From Planctomycetes bacterium UBA4800 (GTDB taxonomy: Bacteria; Planctomycetota; UBA8108; UBA8890; UBA8898), in assembly GCA_002402755.1 (NCBI GenBank), contig DHGK01000041.1, positions 11,753 through 21,320 on the forward strand: a stretch of DNA of 9,568 bases, read 5' to 3'. The translations under genes and the position numbers were made by a program. Below the pieces are notes generated by a model that was given only the letters and a program-made list of their open reading frames with translations, ran no database searches and had not been told where the DNA came from. Positions 6,124-9,568 of the stretch are shown piece after piece (the stretch's first letter is position 1; each line of letters opens with the position of its first letter).

Positions 6124-8445
6124 ATGACAGCCGTTTCCCCGGGCCATCCGCATGCGCCCCACTCCGCGTGTTACGCCCAGCCCGGCAAGCTGTTCTCGAT
6201 CCTGGACACCCCCGACACCGAGCTCAACAAGATCATCGAGAAGCAGCGGCTTGCCGAGAGCGTCGTCAGCTTCAAGGTGTTCGTGCCGGTGCTCGCGAGC
6301 TACTGCGAGCCGGGGCAGTTCGTCGTCGTGCGCGGACACGAGCACGGCGAGAGGATTCCGCTCACGATCGCGGACTTCAACCGCGAGGAGGGCTGGATCG
6401 CGCTCGTCGTCCAGCTCATCGGCGCTGGCACGCGCAAGCTCGATGCGCTCGAGGCCGGCGACCGCCTGCTCGATGTGATGGGCCCCCTCGGCCACCGCAG
6501 CGAGATCAAGAACTTCGGCACGGTCGTGCTCGTCGGCGGCGGCCTGGGCATTGCGCCGGTGTACCCGATTCAGCGCGCCATGAAGGACGCCGGCAACACG
6601 GTCGTGAGCATCATCGGCGCGCGCACCAAGGACCTCCTCTTCTGGGAGGACCGCATGCGCGCGGCGAGCGACGAATGCGTCGTCGTCACGGATGACGGCT
6701 CGCACGGCGAGAAGGGCTTCGTCACGACGCCGCTTGCGCGCATGATCGCGTCCGGCCGAAAGGTCGACCGCGTGGTCGCGATCGGCCCGGCCGTCATGAT
6801 GCGCGCCGTGGCCGAGGCGACGCGCGCGGCCGCGATTCCGACCATCGTCAGCCTCAACACCATCATGGTCGACGGCACGGGCATGTGCGGCGGATGCCGC
6901 GTCGAGGTCGGCGGCGAGACGAAGTTCACGTGCGTCGACGGCCCCGAGTTCGACGGCCACAAGGTCAACTTCAGCCTGCTCCTGTCGCGCCTCGGCACCT
7001 ACAGGGAGGCGGAGGCGCGGGCGGTCGAGCACTTCGCGCGCACGCGCGCCGAGCCGCGGCCGGCGAAGGCCAAGGAGCGCGTGCCGATGCCCGAGCAGGA
7101 CCCGCACGAGCGCTGTCATAACTTCAACGAGGTGGCGCTCGGCTACACGCCCGAGATGGCGGTCGCCGAGGCCATGCGCTGCCTGCAGTGCAAGAAGCCG
7201 CCGTGCGTCGGCGGCTGCCCGGTGAACATCGACATTCCGGCGTTCATCAAGCTCATCCAGCAGGGGCGCTTTCTCGATGCGGCCCGGAAGATCCGCGAGA
7301 CCAATAACCTGCCTGCCATCTGCGGCCGCGTGTGCCCGCAGGAGACGCAGTGCGAGGTCGTGTGCGTCCTCGCCAAGAAGGGCCAGCCGATCGCGATCGG
7401 ACGGCTCGAACGCTTCGTCGCCGACTTCGAGGCCGCGCAGGGAAGAATCAAGCCCAAGACCAAACCCGCGCGCAAGGGGAAGCGCGTCGCCGTCATCGGC
7501 GCGGGCCCGGCGGGCCTGACCGCGGGCGCCGACCTCGCGCTCAGGGGCTACGGCGTGACGATCTTCGAGGCCCTGCACTCGCCGGGCGGCGTTCTGGTCT
7601 ACGGCATTCCGCAGTTCAGGCTGCCCAAGGAGATCGTGCACAGGGAGTGCGAGTTCCTGGAGGACCTCGGCGTCCAGTTCAAGTGCAACCAGCCGATCGG
7701 CGCGGCGCTGACCGTCCCGTTCCTCCTCCAGGAGGGTTTCTCGGCCGCGTTCATCGGCACGGGGGCGGGCTTGCCCTACTTCCTCGACATTCCCGGCGAG
7801 AACCTGAAGGGCGTCTACTCCTCGAACGAGTTCCTGACGCGCGTCAACCTGATGAAGGCCTACAAGTTCCCCGAGTACGAGACGCCGGTCCTGGTCGGCC
7901 GCAACGTGGCCGTCGTGGGCGGCGGCAACGTCGCCATGGACTCGGCGCGCTCGGCGCTCAGGCTCGGCGCCGAGAACGTCTACCTGATCTACCGCAGGAC
8001 CCGCAAGGAGATGCCGGCCAGGGCCGAGGAGATCGAGCACGCGCTGGAGGAGGGCGTCGAACTCAAGGAGCTGACGAACCCGACGCGCGTCATCGGCGAC
8101 GAGGAAGGCTGGGTCGCGGGCGTCGAGTGCATCGTCATGGAACTGGGCGAGCCCGACGCCTCGGGCCGCAGGCGCCCCGTGCCGGTCAAGGGCAGCGAGC
8201 ACGTGATCGAGATCGATCAGATCATCTGCGCCATCGGCAACGGCGCCAACCCGCTCCTCTCGAAGTCGTGGCCGGAGCTCAAGGTCGACAACCACGGCCA
8301 CATCCTGGTCGGCGAGAACCTGATGACCAACGTGCCGGGCGTCTTCGCGGGCGGCGACATAGTCACGGGCGCCGCGACCGTGATCGAAGCCATGGGGGCG
8401 GGCAAGAAGGCGGCGGCGGCGATCGACGCCTATATCCGGGGATAG
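6124..8445 (+). CDS. nfnAB: fused NfnA-NfnB: NADH-dependent ferredoxin:NADP+ oxidoreductase (electron-bifurcating transhydrogenase)
   Basis: In this 773-residue protein both Nfn subunits are joined in one chain. Residues about 36-290 are NfnA-like (ferredoxin-NADP reductase/PyrK superfamily): a flavin domain with GQFVVV, the nucleotide-binding VLVGGGLGIAPV, and a [2Fe-2S] site with C255, C258 and C270 plus probable ligand D250 in VDGTGMCGGCR. Residues about 330-773 are NfnB/GltD-like: clusters C353/C356/C361/C365 and C400/C404/C410/C414, the FAD fold VIGAGPAGLTAG, the second nucleotide fold VVGGGNVAMDSAR, YRRTRKEMPA, and the closing FAGGDIVTGAATVIEAMGAG. In separately encoded Nfn, NADPH oxidation is bifurcated to NAD+ and ferredoxin, or the reverse. 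Databases often call such fusions dihydroorotate dehydrogenase NAD-binding subunit/glutamate synthase, but no pyrD or gltB is nearby. Its stop codon lies inside a repeat arm (8435-8457). The GltD part is a paralogue of the one in hydB. Confidence 0.92.
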   Translation: MTAVSPGHPHAPHSACYAQPGKLFSILDTPDTELNKIIEKQRLAESVVSFKVFVPVLASYCEPGQFVVVRGHEHGERIPLTIADFNREEGWIALVVQLIGAGTRKLDALEAGDRLLDVMGPLGHRSEIKNFGTVVLVGGGLGIAPVYPIQRAMKDAGNTVVSIIGARTKDLLFWEDRMRAASDECVVVTDDGSHGEKGFVTTPLARMIASGRKVDRVVAIGPAVMMRAVAEATRAAAIPTIVSLNTIMVDGTGMCGGCRVEVGGETKFTCVDGPEFDGHKVNFSLLLSRLGTYREAEARAVEHFARTRAEPRPAKAKERVPMPEQDPHERCHNFNEVALGYTPEMAVAEAMRCLQCKKPPCVGGCPVNIDIPAFIKLIQQGRFLDAARKIRETNNLPAICGRVCPQETQCEVVCVLAKKGQPIAIGRLERFVADFEAAQGRIKPKTKPARKGKRVAVIGAGPAGLTAGADLALRGYGVTIFEALHSPGGVLVYGIPQFRLPKEIVHRECEFLEDLGVQFKCNQPIGAALTVPFLLQEGFSAAFIGTGAGLPYFLDIPGENLKGVYSSNEFLTRVNLMKAYKFPEYETPVLVGRNVAVVGGGNVAMDSARSALRLGAENVYLIYRRTRKEMPARAEEIEHALEEGVELKELTNPTRVIGDEEGWVAGVECIVMELGEPDASGRRRPVPVKGSEHVIEIDQIICAIGNGANPLLSKSWPELKVDNHGHILVGENLMTNVPGVFAGGDIVTGAATVIEAMGAGKKAAAAIDAYIRG

Positions 8446-8457
8446 CCACCGATTTCC
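8435..8457 (+). repeat. solo 23-base arm of the REP-like element overlapping the nfnAB stop
   Basis: TCCGGGGATAGCCACCGATT plus TCC matches the arm at 8472-8494 at 21 of 23 positions. The two differences are T for C at 8443 and C for T at 8446. The first turns what would be CAG in the nfnAB frame into the TAG stop at 8443-8445. A 10-base palindrome TCCCGCGGGA (8455-8464) sits at its inner end, as if a matching inverted arm had once followed and been lost. Confidence 0.8.
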
Positions 8458-8470
8458 CGCGGGACGCGTG

Positions 8471-8521
8471 TTCCGGGGACAGTCACCGATTTCCTTCGGA
8501 AATCGGTGACTGTCCCCGGAA
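8471..8521. repeat. perfect 24-base inverted repeat with 3-base loop (REP-like hairpin, possible bidirectional terminator)
   Basis: The arms at 8471-8494 and 8498-8521 are exact reverse complements around the loop TTC (8495-8497). The 23-base core also occurs as a diverged direct copy at 8435-8457, so this is an element family rather than a simple terminator. It lies between convergent genes: nfnAB stops at 8445 and the AbiEii-like gene stops at 8525. Transcripts from either side would form a very stable stem. No T-run follows on either strand, so classical intrinsic termination is doubtful. Elements of this look are often mobilised by REP-associated Y1 transposases; none is in the window. 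Confidence 0.85.
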
Positions 8522-8524
8522 TTG

Positions 8525-9184
8525 CTAGAGACGAAGCAGCTCGCGGATCAAGGCATCGATCCCGGCGCGGAACTCGTCCTCGCGCGGGGGCGTGATCCAC
8601 ATGACCGCCGGCACCCCCGGCGCGGCTGTTTCCTCGAGGCGCTTGGCCAGCAATGGGGGGAAAACGCCCGCCGCCTTCCCCGCCGCGTCGTCGAGCGCGC
8701 GGTTCAGATCCAGGTTGTCGCGACAGCAGAGCCAGTAGATGTCCGCGAGATCCTTCGGCGCGGCGCGATCGACGAGCGCCGTGATCTTGTTGGCGAGAAT
8801 GTTCTCGCGCGTGTCGAGCCGCCCCAGGATCGGATGCATCGTCGGCTCTCCCGCGCGCGAGGGCACATCGTTCACGAATTCGAGCTTGAGCTCCGGCGCG
8901 CCGCCCACCGTCAGGCGGCCGAACCGCGCGTCCCGCCGCACGACCCGGACCGCGTGCCCGGCCATGGACGCCGCATCGGTCAGCGCGCGAAAGCAGCGAT
9001 CGAGCCAGAGCGCGAACTCCTCGCGGTCGTTGACGAAGAAATCGAGGTCCTCGGAGAAACGGTGCTCGTAGAAACCCCGCGAAAGTGCGGTGCCGCCGGT
9101 GAGGTAGAACCCTTGATCCACCTCCCTGAGCACGCCGAGCACGCGATCCTGAAGGGCGTACAACTCGCTCCAGCGCGCGTCCAT
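8525..9184 (-). CDS. AbiEii-type nucleotidyltransferase (putative toxin of an abortive-infection or toxin-antitoxin pair)
   Basis: This 219-residue protein has the nucleotidyltransferase core of the AbiEii/DUF1814 family: YLTGGTALS (27-35, with G30-G31) followed by FSEDLDFF (43-50), giving the catalytic pair D46 and D48. Downstream are LKLEFVND (99-106) and the family signature LANKITAL (130-137) then KDLADIYWL (144-152, K144, D145, D148). In the AbiE system the related toxin transfers nucleotides to an RNA target and causes growth arrest. Here the substrate is unknown. The ATG at 9184 is preceded by GGAGGAG (9188-9194), and the partner gene ends 18 bases upstream. The protein is shorter than the roughly 300-residue AbiEii but normal for the small chromosomal members. 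It converges on nfnAB and ends 4 bases from the hairpin. The family call is strong. Whether it is a toxin or a defence protein is inference. Confidence 0.85.
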   Translation of the reverse strand: MDARWSELYALQDRVLGVLREVDQGFYLTGGTALSRGFYEHRFSEDLDFFVNDREEFALWLDRCFRALTDAASMAGHAVRVVRRDARFGRLTVGGAPELKLEFVNDVPSRAGEPTMHPILGRLDTRENILANKITALVDRAAPKDLADIYWLCCRDNLDLNRALDDAAGKAAGVFPPLLAKRLEETAAPGVPAVMWITPPREDEFRAGIDALIRELLRL

Positions 9185-9187
9185 GTG

Positions 9188-9194
9188 CTCCTCC
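9188..9194 (-). promoter_or_regulatory. Shine-Dalgarno site of the AbiEii-like gene
   Basis: On the minus strand GGAGGAG stands a few bases before the ATG at 9184 and within the 18-base gap after the upstream gene. It fixes the start of the nucleotidyltransferase rather than the longer overlapping reading frames. Confidence 0.7.
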
Positions 9195-9202
9195 GCACAG
9201 GT

Positions 9203-9502
9203 CTATGCCGATCGGGATTGCCGCTGCAGGTAGCGGTGCAGGTAATCCATGCCCTCGCGGCAGGCCGCTGAGCGGACAAGGGGCGCCGCCTCGGGCCACC
9301 GTGCCAGGAAAAGCTCGCGCGGCAGGAGCCGCCGCAACTCGTCGTACGGGGCGTATTCGATGAGGCGCACGAGCGCCCACTTCCAGTCGCGGCCCGGCAG
9401 GGCCGTCTCGCCCCGCAGGATGCGCTCGAAGGTGGGCGCATCCATCTCTTCATCCCAAAGCCACGGATACTTGCCTGTGGAAATCCCGCCGCTCCGCGTC
9501 AT
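9203..9502 (-). CDS. small protein of unknown function, first gene of the AbiEii-like pair (candidate antitoxin)
   Basis: This 99-residue soluble protein is rich in Trp, Arg and Leu and probably helical. It has PWLWDEEMDAPTFERIL near the N-terminus (13-29) and DWKWALVRLIEYA in the middle (39-51). Small proteins of this length and pattern, with WLWD early and R-L-I/L-E in the centre, commonly precede AbiEii-like nucleotidyltransferases, as far as I recall. It lacks the winged-helix length of canonical AbiEi (about 200 residues or more). It ends 18 bases before the nucleotidyltransferase in the same direction, so the two are probably cotranscribed. The start at 9502 has AGGAT about 9 bases upstream; M20 is a possible alternative start. 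An antitoxin or accessory role is inferred only from gene order. Confidence 0.7.
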   Translation of the reverse strand: MTRSGGISTGKYPWLWDEEMDAPTFERILRGETALPGRDWKWALVRLIEYAPYDELRRLLPRELFLARWPEAAPLVRSAACREGMDYLHRYLQRQSRSA

Positions 9503-9510
9503 GGCGATCG

Positions 9511-9539
9511 ATCCTACACGACGGGGCGGGCACGGTCAA
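9511..9539 (-). promoter_or_regulatory. candidate sigma-70-like promoter for the AbiEii-like pair
   Basis: Reading the minus strand, TTGACC (9534-9539) is followed after exactly 17 bases by TAGGAT (9511-9516). This matches the bacterial -35/-10 consensus at 5 of 6 and 4 of 6 positions. Transcription would begin only a few bases before the ATG at 9502, so the mRNA would be leaderless or nearly so. The AGGA that otherwise looks like a ribosome binding site would be part of the -10 box. This is a by-eye match in GC-rich DNA, so it is moderate evidence at best. Confidence 0.35.
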
Positions 9540-9544
9540 CGCGC

Positions 9545-9568
9545 GGCGTATCCGGGGACGGCGTATCC
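9545..9568. repeat. start of a 15-base tandem repeat at the window edge
   Basis: GGCGTATCCGGGGAC (9545-9559) is followed directly by GGCGTATCC (9560-9568), where the window ends. The shared TCCGGGGAC also begins the arms of the REP-like element at 8472. This looks like the edge of a second, related repeat on the other side of the AbiEii-like module. Its full extent is outside the window. Confidence 0.55.

Noticed and set aside
6124..7000. PyrK-type dihydroorotate dehydrogenase electron-transfer subunit as the function of the nfnAB N-terminus
   Set aside because: The fold is shared, but the domain is fused to an NfnB/GltD module, sits in a hydrogenase operon and has no pyrD nearby, so Nfn is much more likely.
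6061..8301. A 746-codon open frame on the minus strand opposite nfnAB
   Set aside because: Same cause: antisense of GC-rich codons, repetitive composition, no recognisable motif.
8471..8521. CRISPR array or attachment site
   Set aside because: There is one hairpin and one half-copy, no regularly spaced direct repeats with unique spacers, and no integrase or cas gene in the window.
8430..9380. A 316-codon minus-strand frame running through the AbiEii-like gene and the hairpin
   Set aside because: It is in a different frame from the nucleotidyltransferase motifs and its C-terminus is translated repeat sequence.

Overview
The window is GC-rich, gene-dense bacterial DNA. Its content (a trimeric [FeFe]-hydrogenase, an Nfn-type transhydrogenase and no respiratory genes) points to a strictly anaerobic, probably fermentative or syntrophic bacterium. 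The phylum cannot be read from the sequence. The short repeat at 8435-8521, with its GGGGACAGTCACCGATTTCC core, is of a kind I associate with environmental high-GC bacteria that carry REP-like elements, but this is only a weak hint.

Layout. Positions 1-96 hold the 3' end of an unrecognised gene that overlaps the next start by four bases (ATGA). Positions 93-8445 are one tightly packed plus-strand gene run: hydC (NuoE-like), hydB (a three-part fusion), hydA ([FeFe]-hydrogenase catalytic subunit), a single-domain response regulator, and a fused nfnA-nfnB. Gaps are between -14 and +53 bases and every start has a plausible ribosome binding site, so an operon is likely. Positions 8435-8521 carry a repeat element: a solo 23-base arm overlapping the nfnAB stop codon, followed by a perfect 24-base inverted repeat with a 3-base loop. 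Positions 8525-9502 on the minus strand hold a two-gene module, a small unrecognised protein followed by an AbiEii-type nucleotidyltransferase. Positions 9503-9568 hold a candidate promoter for that module and the start of a 15-base tandem repeat that shares the TCCGGGGAC core.

How it works together. HydC, HydB and HydA resemble the electron-bifurcating, NAD-linked hydrogenases (HydABC/HndABCD). The unusual part is HydB. After its thioredoxin-like [2Fe-2S] and NuoF-like flavin domains, the ferredoxin-like tail normal in HydB/HndC is replaced by a complete GltD/NfnB-like flavoprotein domain with its own FAD and NADP(H) folds. That arrangement recalls the NuoF-GltD fusion subunit of the Sporomusa-type transhydrogenase (Stn), but here it sits next to a real H-cluster subunit. 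With a separate NfnAB transhydrogenase in the same operon, the locus could connect H2, ferredoxin, NAD(H) and NADP(H). The biochemical direction and stoichiometry are inference. The response regulator suggests signal-dependent control or a protein-protein switch.
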